Below are positions 1-6,403 of a stretch of DNA of 7,455 nucleotides, in pieces; positions within the stretch are counted from its first letter, which is position 1, and every line of letters begins with the position of its first letter. The notes beneath the pieces were generated by a model that saw only the letters and a program-made list of their open reading frames with translations, was not told where the DNA came from and did no database searches. The translations under genes and the position numbers were made by a program. The stretch covers positions 1 to 7,455 of the forward strand of contig JAJCYX010000408.1 of the NCBI GenBank assembly GCA_029262715.1, given 5' to 3'. Origin of the DNA: Chloroflexota bacterium (GTDB taxonomy: Bacteria > Chloroflexota > Dehalococcoidia > Lucifugimonadales > Lucifugimonadaceae).

Positions 1-174
1 CTGATGCCGCGATGACTGGACTGTGAGGACTGCCAACAGTTGTGCGTGCTGGCACGTTGCAATCGCCTGGCGCTTAATTATCGGAGACGGAGCATAAGGC
101 TCGCGTATGCCCGCGGCCGTGAGTGCTTTAATTCCGATGCAACGACGCATTATCTGTCACTGAGTGCTCTTCAT

Positions 175-203
175 TTGATGCGCGCCTTGCCCCGGCATAC
201 ACT
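175..203 (+). promoter_or_regulatory. Weak sigma70-type promoter candidate for the ThDP enzyme gene
   Basis: TTGATG at 175-180 matches four of six -35 consensus bases, and TACACT at 198-203 matches four of six -10 bases, with exactly 17 bp between them. Transcription would start near 210 and leave a leader of roughly 120 nt before the ATG at 332. Matches this weak occur by chance, and no other evidence supports the site. Confidence 0.22.
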
Positions 204-269
204 GTGGCCCATCCAGACATTCGTCACGGCGGTGCTCCCAGGGGCAATTCCGGAAGCGCGGCCGACGAA

Positions 270-294
270 CGAGACTACGGTTTGATCCGTCTCG
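270..294 (+). other. Small hairpin in the leader of the ThDP enzyme gene
   Basis: CGAGAC (270-275) is complementary to GTCTCG (289-294), enclosing a 13-nt loop whose ends could add two GG/CC pairs (279-280 with 287-288). It is followed by CATTCTTAA rather than a T-run. It could be a weak terminator of an upstream gene, an operator, or a leader structure just ahead of the ribosome binding site. A six-base stem is close to chance expectation. Confidence 0.2.
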
Positions 295-315
295 CATTCT
301 TAACCCCTCATCCAC

Positions 316-320
316 AGGAG
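316..320 (+). promoter_or_regulatory. Ribosome binding site (AGGAG) of the ThDP enzyme gene
   Basis: AGGAG lies 11 nt before the ATG at 332, slightly long but acceptable spacing. It supports this ATG as the start, which also places the protein's first residues where the pyrimidine-binding domain of the superfamily normally begins. Confidence 0.75.
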
Positions 321-331
321 AGTCACCGCTT

Positions 332-1972
332 ATGAACGGCTACGATGCCATCGCCCAGATGCTCAAACAAGAAGGTTTCGAATGGCTCGCCTGCTTCCCT
401 GCTAACCCGTTGATTGAAGCCGTCGCGAAGGCTGGCATCAGGCCAATTGTGTTCAGGCAGGAGCGCGGCGGAATAATGGCGGCTGACGGATACAGCAGGA
501 TCATGGCTGCTCAGGGCAAGTACGGTGTGTTCGCTTGCCAGGGTGGGCCCGGCACGGAGAACGCTTTTGGCGGCTTCGCTCAGACATGGGCTGACGGTGT
601 GCCGGTGCTTTTCATTCCGGACGGTCCTGGCAATGACAAGACCGACGTAAAGCCTACCTTCAGTGGTCCGGCGAACTACCAGCACATCACGAAGTGGGCA
701 GTTTCAATTACAAGCGGAGACCGCATCCCGGGGCTAATGCGCAGGGCTATGTCCGCGCTCAAGAACGGACGTCCCGGTCCGGTGATGTTGGAGATGCAGC
801 GCGATGCCATGCAGGGCGAAGTGGCGAATCTCGATGGGTTCAGCCCTGCAGAGCAGTACAGGACGGTTCCGCCAGCGAGCGAGATTGAACGCGCTGCCCG
901 GAAACTGGTTGAAGCCAAGAAGCCGGTTCTATGGGCAGGACAGGGCGTGCTCTATTCGGGAGCAACAGCAGAGTTGAAGGAGCTGGCCGAACTGGCGCAG
1001 ATTCCGGTCATCACGACGATGCCTGGCAAGTCGGCGATCGACGAACGGCATCCTCTTTCACTTGGTGCCGCTAACAGGACCGCCCCGAAGCCTGTATGGA
1101 CATGGCTCAAGGAATCGGACGTGGTGTTCGCCGTTGGTGCGAGCCTGACCAAGACCAATTACGGAATCGACATCCCAGCTGGAAAGTCGATCATTCACAG
1201 CAGCAACAACGTCGAAGATCTCTCAAAAGAGTATGAGACGGAGATCGGACTCGCCGGAGACGCGAGAGAGACGTTGCGCCTGATGATCGACGCTGTGCGC
1301 GATCTGATTGGCGATTCACGCAGCAATGACACCTCTGTTAAGGAGGCTGTTGCGCAGGTGCGTAAGGAGTGGCAGGAAGAGTGGCAGCCGCTTCTGAACT
1401 CGAACATGAACCCGATCAACCCGTACCGGTTGGTGAACGAGATCAACAAGGCGGTTGATCACGAAAACACGATAATGACGCATGATGCAGGCCACCCGCG
1501 TGACCAGATCATGCCGTTCTACACAGCGACGGTGCCACACAGCTACATCGGCTGGGGCAAGACGACGCATCTCGGCTACGGGATCGGCCTGATGATCGGT
1601 GCGAAGATGGCGCATCCGGAAAAATTCTGCATGAACTTCATGGGTGACGCAGCGTTCGGTATGGCGGGACTGGACATCGAGACATCGGTGCGGTCCGGTA
1701 ACCCGATCACGACTATCGTTCTCGATAACGGGACGATGGGTGGCTACAACCGCTCACTGCCTACCGCTATGGAGCAGTTCGGTGCAGGCAACATGACCGG
1801 TGATTACGCCATGATCGCCGAGGGTCTTGGTGCAACCGGTATCAGGGTGGACGCACCTGAAGCCATCGGCCCTGCCATAGAGCAGGCTCGCCGCCTGAAC
1901 TCGGAAGGCAAGAGCGCGTTGATCGACGTGAAGACTCAGCAGGAACTGAAGTTCAGCGTCTACGCAGACTAG
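332..1972 (+). CDS. Thiamin-diphosphate-dependent enzyme, acetolactate synthase/decarboxylase superfamily
   Basis: This 546-residue cytoplasmic ThDP enzyme has the three-domain plan of acetolactate synthase, oxalyl-CoA decarboxylase and benzoylformate decarboxylase. The N-terminal pyrimidine-binding domain (about 1-165) carries the conserved catalytic glutamate E44 in FRQERGG, followed by ADGYSR and a GGPGTEN loop (71-77). The central domain (about 185-320) contains GQGVLYSG, typical of the superfamily. The C-terminal domain (about 365-540) has the ThDP/Mg motif beginning GDA (438-440) and ending LDNG (464-467), where many relatives read GDG and NNG. Such enzymes cleave or form C-C bonds next to a carbonyl, usually on 2-keto acids or acyl-CoAs, but the substrate cannot be read here. 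The length is slightly below acetolactate synthase large subunits and no small regulatory subunit is adjacent, so a biosynthetic IlvB role is doubtful. A strong terminator follows and no gene lies close upstream, so it is probably monocistronic. Superfamily is confident; specific function is not. Confidence 0.93.
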   Translation: MNGYDAIAQMLKQEGFEWLACFPANPLIEAVAKAGIRPIVFRQERGGIMAADGYSRIMAAQGKYGVFACQGGPGTENAFGGFAQTWADGVPVLFIPDGPGNDKTDVKPTFSGPANYQHITKWAVSITSGDRIPGLMRRAMSALKNGRPGPVMLEMQRDAMQGEVANLDGFSPAEQYRTVPPASEIERAARKLVEAKKPVLWAGQGVLYSGATAELKELAELAQIPVITTMPGKSAIDERHPLSLGAANRTAPKPVWTWLKESDVVFAVGASLTKTNYGIDIPAGKSIIHSSNNVEDLSKEYETEIGLAGDARETLRLMIDAVRDLIGDSRSNDTSVKEAVAQVRKEWQEEWQPLLNSNMNPINPYRLVNEINKAVDHENTIMTHDAGHPRDQIMPFYTATVPHSYIGWGKTTHLGYGIGLMIGAKMAHPEKFCMNFMGDAAFGMAGLDIETSVRSGNPITTIVLDNGTMGGYNRSLPTAMEQFGAGNMTGDYAMIAEGLGATGIRVDAPEAIGPAIEQARRLNSEGKSALIDVKTQQELKFSVYAD

Positions 1973-1998
1973 TTCGAAGTTCAGTTCATCGACAATAC

Positions 1999-2031
1999 AA
2001 AGCGGGCAGCCATTGTTTGGCTGCCCGCTTT
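1999..2031. terminator. Bidirectional intrinsic terminator between convergent genes
   Basis: AAAGCGGGCAGCC (1999-2011) pairs perfectly with GGCTGCCCGCTTT (2019-2031), giving a 13-bp stem around a 7-nt loop. On the plus strand it ends in TTTCTTAGTTAT, 26 nt past the stop of the ThDP enzyme gene. On the minus strand it ends in CTTTGTATTG, 20 nt past the stop of the universal stress protein gene. The A-rich left and T-rich right ends let one hairpin serve both converging transcripts. Confidence 0.93.
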
Positions 2032-2051
2032 CTTAGTTATCTACATGCCTA

Positions 2052-3110
2052 TTAGTCGTCCTTCGTCGGTGGGATCACCATCACGGGCAATCCGGACGAG
2101 CGGATCACCTTGTCAGTCACGCTGCCAAGCACCCATCGTTTGATACCAGATTCACCGCGTGCGCTCATGATGATGAGCGGTCGAGGGAGAGATTTAACCT
2201 CCTCTAACAGCCGTGATACCGGGGAACCGGTGACTACCAGGTTCCTGGCACTGACACCCATCTCGTCCGCCTTGTCCTTGAACTGCTTGAGGTACTCATC
2301 GGCTTCAACACGCTGTTGTGAGACTGCGTACCCCGTGTCGAAGTACGAGGCGTCGATTGCCGTCACACCGTAGTACGGGAACTGGACTACCCTGAAGAAG
2401 ACCACCTCTGAGCCGACAGCGCTGGCAACTTCAAGTGCAAGATCGACAACTCCGGCCGATCTATCAGAACCGTCAAGAGGAACCACGATGGTCTCCGGTT
2501 GACCCTGGCTTCCACTGAACGCAGTCAGGCTCGCAGGATGCACAGCCATGACGGGCATATCGGCTGAACGTAAGACCCTGTCGGTAACGCTGCCCAGCAT
2601 ACCGCGTGCAATGCCTGAGCCTCTGTGGGTAGACATAGCTATCAGATCAGCATCGATCTGGTGAGCATAATTGACGATCTCCTCGGCAGGATCGCCCATG
2701 ATCGCCTTAGACGATGACTTCACTCCGGCCGCGTTCATGCGGTCCGATTCACGCTCGGCATAGGCCGACGCCTGCTCCATGATGGAGTCCAGGATCTGGG
2801 TCCCAAAACCCGGAGCGTGCTCGACTCCACCGCCATGACCCGGAGTTACCGTAGCGCCACCTACGATTCCTGTGGCACCACCCAGTGCTCCCGAAGTCTC
2901 AATGCCCGGTCGGTCGTACTGCCCAGCTCTTCCGGGAATAGGATGACCATGCTCGGCCGTCGATCTTGGTAGTTCAATCTTGTCAGGATTAACGATGGTC
3001 ACGAGAACGACTTCCGCTTTAAGCGGACGTGCAATTCCCGCCACCCAGCCGCCAATTTTCTCTGCGTTCTCGGAACCGTCGAGCGGTACGAGGATCTTGT
3101 TGATGCTCAA
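2052..3110 (-). CDS. Tandem-domain universal stress protein (UspA family)
   Basis: A 352-residue protein with two UspA domains, about 1-192 and 206-347. Each opens with the family's first beta strand (NKILVPLDGSE and TIVVPLDGSD) and closes with the nucleotide-loop region (MLGSVTDRVLRS and VLGSVTDKVIRSS) followed by a PVM strand. The usual ATP motif is G-2x-G-9x-G-S/T. Domain 2 keeps G319, nine residues, then G329-S330, but S316 replaces the first glycine. In domain 1 the order is S160-T-H-R163-G164, so both leading glycines are shifted or replaced and nucleotide binding is uncertain there. Residues 60-103 form a glycine-rich insert (15 Gly of 44) between the second strand and helix of domain 1, probably a flexible loop. 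I chose the TTG at 3110 because an AGAGGTG site sits 5 nt upstream and it gives the typical N-terminus; a GTG at 3137 would add nine residues without such support. It is divergent from the Lon-like gene. The family acts in the cytoplasm in stress survival; exact role unknown. Confidence 0.93.
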   Translation of the reverse strand: MSINKILVPLDGSENAEKIGGWVAGIARPLKAEVVLVTIVNPDKIELPRSTAEHGHPIPGRAGQYDRPGIETSGALGGATGIVGGATVTPGHGGGVEHAPGFGTQILDSIMEQASAYAERESDRMNAAGVKSSSKAIMGDPAEEIVNYAHQIDADLIAMSTHRGSGIARGMLGSVTDRVLRSADMPVMAVHPASLTAFSGSQGQPETIVVPLDGSDRSAGVVDLALEVASAVGSEVVFFRVVQFPYYGVTAIDASYFDTGYAVSQQRVEADEYLKQFKDKADEMGVSARNLVVTGSPVSRLLEEVKSLPRPLIIMSARGESGIKRWVLGSVTDKVIRSSGLPVMVIPPTKDD

Positions 3111-3115
3111 TTTTT

Positions 3116-3122
3116 CACCTCT
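3116..3122 (-). promoter_or_regulatory. Ribosome binding site deciding the TTG start of the stress protein gene
   Basis: On the minus strand AGAGGTG ends 5 nt before the TTG at 3110. The upstream in-frame GTG at 3137 would place this strong site inside the coding region, and the nine extra residues (MTNLTRGEK) have no family counterpart. This favours a rare TTG start, which often lowers expression. Confidence 0.75.
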
Positions 3123-3221
3123 TGTAAGGTTGGTCACCCTGTGCCGTACGCGCCTACAACACGGTCACTTTACTCCAACATTTCAACTGTAGTCGTTCCG
3201 TGTTTCGCTAGTGTGAAGAGA

Positions 3222-3235
3222 ACGGCCTAAGCCGT
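3222..3235. promoter_or_regulatory. Small palindrome in the divergent stress protein/protease intergenic region
   Basis: ACGGC-CTAA-GCCGT forms a 5-bp inverted repeat with a 4-bp centre. Two copies of GTGAAG (3213-3218 and 3234-3239), 21 bp apart, flank or overlap it, which is two helical turns. Its place between divergent promoters would suit an operator controlling both genes, but repeats of this size arise by chance and no known regulator box is recognised. The rest of 3111-3375 shows no convincing -35/-10 pair in either direction. Confidence 0.22.
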
Positions 3236-3363
3236 GAAGGAGCCATGTAGTTTTCGAGCGCAACAGCCTGCTGTCACTGTTCAGCCACCTGCGATGCGGT
3301 TGACCGAGTTAGACTGCGCTCGTGGTTCACGCCGTATGGTCAGCCATCTTCATCAAACCTCCC

Positions 3364-3367
3364 GGAG
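3364..3367 (+). promoter_or_regulatory. Ribosome binding site (GGAG) deciding the protease start
   Basis: GGAG lies 8 nt before the GTG at 3376. The in-frame GTG at 3322 has no purine-rich site before it and would add 18 residues, including a hydrophobic VWSAIFI run, that LonB-like proteins do not usually carry. The shorter start yields the family-like opening TDISRFRIPPDKARW. Confidence 0.65.
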
Positions 3368-3375
3368 CGTGGTCA

Positions 3376-5805
3376 GTGACTGATATCTCAAGATTTAGAA
3401 TCCCGCCGGATAAAGCCCGTTGGTCAATGGATCCGTCTGAGTTGCCGTTCAGTTGCACCGACCAGATCAAGCCGCCTGAGATGTTTATTGGGCAGGACCG
3501 AGCGGTCAAGGCCATTGAGTTTGGACTTGGGATGGACGCTCCCGGTTACAACATTTTTGTCAGTGGCATGTCTGGAACGGGCAAGAGCACAGTTATTCGC
3601 AGTCACCTGGAAGCGGCAGTGGAGCGTCGGACGGCGCAGAACGGTGCGCAGGAGTTTCATGACTGGGTCTATTTACATAACTTCGAACGGCCGGACCAGC
3701 CTTCCGCAGCGCGGCTTCCGCAGGGTACGGGAACCGATCTAACAGCTACTGCCGAACAGCTTCTTCAGGTTGTGGTAAATGATCTGCCTGCTGCACTCAG
3801 CGACGATGCCTACACCGAGCGAATGAGGGAATTTAACGAACAGACGGCAAATGTTCGCCGAGAGTTGATCTCCGAGGTTGAGCGTGGTGCAGACCAACAG
3901 GGATTCACTGTCCAGGCAGGTCCAGCAGGGATTGCGGTCGTGCCGAAGGTTGACGGAACGCCTATGACGCAGGAGCAGTACCTTGCTCTTTCGGATGAAG
4001 AGCGCCAGAAACTCGAGGGTGTGAGGAGTGAGATCACGCGTGAGGTGGAACGTGCAATGGACGAGATCCGAAAGCGTGATCGTGAGGCTATGGAGAAGCT
4101 GACCGAATTTCAGCGGACAGCCACTGAATCGGTGATAGGTCCTGCGTTCGATGCTGCGATTGCGCGCTTTAAGGCGGTCGATGCCGAGGACGTAGCGGAG
4201 TACCTTGCAGGTCTGCGAACTTACTCGCACGAAAACGCGGCGCAGATCATTAGTGGGCAGGCTGGAGATGGTAGCGCACCGACCGGACCACAGCCGATCA
4301 ATGATCCGCGCCTGCCGTTCCGAGTGAACGTTTTCGTTGACAACACGGGCCGCAATAGTCCTCCGATCATCATGGAGGACAACCCGACTTACAGCCACCT
4401 GTTCGGCCATATCGACCGTCGCCCAACAATGGGCACCTACATCACCGACCACACTATGCTCAGGCCCGGCAGCCTGGCGCAGGCGAACGGCGGTTACATC
4501 GTCATTGACGCCCGGTTGGCGCTGAGTCATGCAGCTGTCTGGCCTGCTCTCAAACGAGTTCTAAAGGGCGGCGAGGTCCGCCCCGAGGATCCTGAAGATC
4601 TGCTCCCTGGCTTTTTGCCGCCTCAACCGCTTCGCCCTGAGCCAATTCCCATCCAGGTGAAGGTCGTCCTTACCGGTGAGCCGGACATCTACCAGATGCT
4701 TGCGGCGTACGACCCAGATTTCTGGGAGATTGTGAAGGTCCGTGCTGATCTCAACCACCAGGTTGGGCTGGACAAGGAGATTCTTCACGCCTACTCACAG
4801 TTCGTCTGTGGAGTCTGCAATGAGAACAATCTGAAGCACTACTCCAACGAGGGTGTTCTGGCGATCATCGAGCACGCAATGCGGCTGGTCGATCATCAGA
4901 AGATGCTGAGCGCCAGGTTCGGATTACTTGTGGATCTGGTTCACGAGTCCTCTTACATGGCGAAAAAAGAGGGAAGCGATCACACGGAAAGTCGGCATGT
5001 CCTGGAAGCGCTCGAGTCCCGCCGGTCGAGGTCGGGCCAGATATCAGACATGATGCAGCAACTTCTCCTCGAGGGCACTCTCAAGGTCGATCTTGAAGGT
5101 TCAGAGGTTGGCCAGGTGAACGGTCTTGCAGTCTACAGCGCCGGGGACATCTCTTTCGGTAAGCCGTCGAGGATCACCACCCAGACGTTTATGGGAAGTG
5201 ACGGATTTATCAACATCGAAAGGGAAGTTGCGCTGAGTGGAAAATCGCATGACAAGGGCGTGCTCATCATGGCCGGCTTCCTCGGCGACCGCTTCGCACA
5301 GCGCTTCCCACTGTCTGTAAATGTCTCCATTGCGTTTGAGCAGTCGTACGGTCCTGTGGACGGTGACAGCGCATCTTCAACCGAGCTCTACTCGATACTC
5401 TCGGCGCTTTCTGGGGTGCCGATCAGGCAGGACATTGCAGTGACGGGTTCTGTGAACCAGAAGGGCGAGATTCAGGCGATCGGCGGAGTCAACGAAAAGA
5501 TCGAAGGATTTTACGATCTGTGCAAAGAGTCCGGTGCGCTCGGTGAGTGCGGAGTGCTGATACCGAAATCGAATGAGCGCAACCTGATGCTGCGCCCCGA
5601 TGTGGTGGAGGCCATCAAACAGGGCCAGTTTTACCTTTACTCTGCCGAAACGGTCGAGGACGGCATCGAGGTACTGACCGGCGTTGAGGCCGGATCGCCC
5701 GATGCAGAGGGCAACTACCCGAAGGACTCAGTAAACGGGTTGACGGCAGACAGACTGCGCGGCTTTGCTGAGCGGCATAGAGAGTTCTCGAATCCTTCCA
5801 GATGA
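3376..5805 (+). CDS. LonB/YcbZ-like ATP-dependent serine protease (MEROPS S16)
   Basis: This 809-residue protease (827 if GTG 3322 is used; numbers here are for 809) has no N-terminal Lon substrate domain. The order is: a short lead ending in IGQDRAVKAIEFGLG; a P-loop with Walker A GMSGTGKST (64-72, K70); a charged, probably coiled-coil insert (about 147-282) splitting the ATPase; the second ATPase half with Walker B-like GGYIVIDA (D378); and the Lon proteolytic domain (about 567-772). The catalytic dyad is intact: S665 in VDGDSASS and K708 in GGVNEKIEG, aligned to E. coli Lon S679 and K722. No membrane helix is seen, unlike archaeal LonB, so it should be a cytosolic ring protease. D378 is followed by Ala rather than the usual Glu, so hydrolysis may be slow. 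C478-G-V-C481 is an odd CxxC in the ATPase region. The stop overlaps the next gene's ATG by 4 bp. Family role is degradation of damaged or regulatory proteins; substrates unknown. Confidence 0.95.
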   Translation: MTDISRFRIPPDKARWSMDPSELPFSCTDQIKPPEMFIGQDRAVKAIEFGLGMDAPGYNIFVSGMSGTGKSTVIRSHLEAAVERRTAQNGAQEFHDWVYLHNFERPDQPSAARLPQGTGTDLTATAEQLLQVVVNDLPAALSDDAYTERMREFNEQTANVRRELISEVERGADQQGFTVQAGPAGIAVVPKVDGTPMTQEQYLALSDEERQKLEGVRSEITREVERAMDEIRKRDREAMEKLTEFQRTATESVIGPAFDAAIARFKAVDAEDVAEYLAGLRTYSHENAAQIISGQAGDGSAPTGPQPINDPRLPFRVNVFVDNTGRNSPPIIMEDNPTYSHLFGHIDRRPTMGTYITDHTMLRPGSLAQANGGYIVIDARLALSHAAVWPALKRVLKGGEVRPEDPEDLLPGFLPPQPLRPEPIPIQVKVVLTGEPDIYQMLAAYDPDFWEIVKVRADLNHQVGLDKEILHAYSQFVCGVCNENNLKHYSNEGVLAIIEHAMRLVDHQKMLSARFGLLVDLVHESSYMAKKEGSDHTESRHVLEALESRRSRSGQISDMMQQLLLEGTLKVDLEGSEVGQVNGLAVYSAGDISFGKPSRITTQTFMGSDGFINIEREVALSGKSHDKGVLIMAGFLGDRFAQRFPLSVNVSIAFEQSYGPVDGDSASSTELYSILSALSGVPIRQDIAVTGSVNQKGEIQAIGGVNEKIEGFYDLCKESGALGECGVLIPKSNERNLMLRPDVVEAIKQGQFYLYSAETVEDGIEVLTGVEAGSPDAEGNYPKDSVNGLTADRLRGFAERHREFSNPSR

Positions 5806-6308
5806 GGTTCACAGTCGAGATTGCCGGGCCGCCAGATGCTTTGGCGATGGCGGAACTGCACCATCTCAGTCACACCGTCTCGTTTGCTAGTTTCGCTTCG
5901 GAGCAGTGGATCTCGAGCCGTGAAAAGGGTGAGTACCGGGATCGGTGGGTGGAGTTTCTGACCCACGCCGAAACAGACACTCGCTCGCAGGCATGGAAAG
6001 TGGCCGCAGAGGAAATGGTCGTCGGCATGGTGAAGGTCGGGCCGATGGACGGCAGTGAGGCTCAGCTTTCGAGCATGCATGTGCATCCGGACTACCAGAG
6101 ACGCGGCATTGGCTCATTGCTGATGAACGCTGCTATCGAGTTCATTCACACAGCGGGATTTGAACGAGCCATTCTCGGTGTGATCCAGGCGAACGAACCG
6201 GCTCGCGCCGTTTACGAGCGAAACGGCTGGAACGTTCAGGAGCTTCATCCAACCGGAGTCGAAGGCGTGCCGATTGCCGTTTACGGAATCGATATAGAAA
6301 AGGCGTGA
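5802..6308 (+). CDS. GNAT-family N-acetyltransferase
   Basis: A 168-residue single-domain acetyltransferase using acetyl-CoA. The pyrophosphate-binding loop is clear: strand LSSMHVHPDY (89-98) followed by Q99-R-R-G-I-G104, the Q/R-x-x-G-x-G/A motif. The second half has LGVIQANEPARAVYERNGW (125-143), where the N-x-x-A-R-x-x-Y-x-x-x-G-(W/F) pattern is typical of N-acetyltransferases that modify small molecules or protein amino groups. The acceptor cannot be inferred. Its ATG lies inside the protease stop (ATGA, 5802-5805), and no Shine-Dalgarno precedes it, so translation probably depends on ribosomes finishing the protease. The start also gives full GNAT length. Coupling suggests a role linked to the protease or the same stress response, but this may be incidental. 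The TGA stop lies within the left arm of a hairpin. Confidence 0.93.
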   Translation: MRFTVEIAGPPDALAMAELHHLSHTVSFASFASEQWISSREKGEYRDRWVEFLTHAETDTRSQAWKVAAEEMVVGMVKVGPMDGSEAQLSSMHVHPDYQRRGIGSLLMNAAIEFIHTAGFERAILGVIQANEPARAVYERNGWNVQELHPTGVEGVPIAVYGIDIEKA

Positions 6309-6339
6309 CCGCGGGTGATTACCCACACCGCGGTCACGC
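6303..6339 (-). terminator. Hairpin terminator, better oriented for minus-strand transcription
   Basis: GCGTGACCGCGG (6303-6314) pairs perfectly with CCGCGGTCACGC (6328-6339), a 12-bp GC-rich stem; GTG/CAC inside (6315-6317 with 6324-6326) extends it. On the minus strand it is followed by CTTTTCTATATC, a usable T-tract, about 65 nt past the stop of the Hsp20 remnant. On the plus strand it is followed by AGAGGAACTCC without a T-run, so it would be a weak intrinsic stop for the acetyltransferase operon, though it may still stabilise the 3' end. The left arm contains the acetyltransferase TGA (6306-6308). Confidence 0.78.
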
Positions 6340-6403
6340 AGAGGAACTCCGTCCGGACTTCTAAGGCGCGGTAGCCCGAACGGTGGAATCAGATGACTGG
6401 CAG

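Larger units (their letters stand above)
1..331. other. Upstream non-coding region, no convincing gene
   Basis: No gene can be supported here. A TTG-initiated open frame at 40-285 (+) lacks a Shine-Dalgarno, has no recognisable motif and is rich in Arg, Leu and Thr as expected from a random GC-rich frame. Short open stretches reach the left edge on both strands, for example a plus-strand frame ending at TGA 24-26, so the tail of a neighbouring gene could lie in the first few tens of bases, but it is too short to identify. The remainder is best read as the leader of the ThDP enzyme gene, with a weak promoter candidate, a small hairpin and a good ribosome binding site listed separately. Confidence 0.5.

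Noticed and set aside
40..285. 81-residue open frame on the plus strand ahead of the ThDP enzyme gene
   Set aside because: TTG start without ribosome binding site, Arg/Leu-rich random-looking product, no motif; better read as non-coding leader.
3300..3328. TTGACC at 3300-3305 as a -35 box for the protease
   Set aside because: The -35 match is good, but the sequence 16-18 bp downstream (around TGGTTC) bears no resemblance to a -10 box.
3739..4530. 263-residue open frame antisense to the protease gene
   Set aside because: It lies wholly within the strongly supported Lon-like gene on the other strand; its product has no family motif and an Arg/Leu/Val-rich composition typical of antisense frames.
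6340..6403. Possible tRNA-like or attachment-site sequence next to the hairpin
   Set aside because: No cloverleaf arms, no T-loop consensus and no flanking repeat or integrase; best explained as 3' untranslated sequence of the former hsp20 gene.
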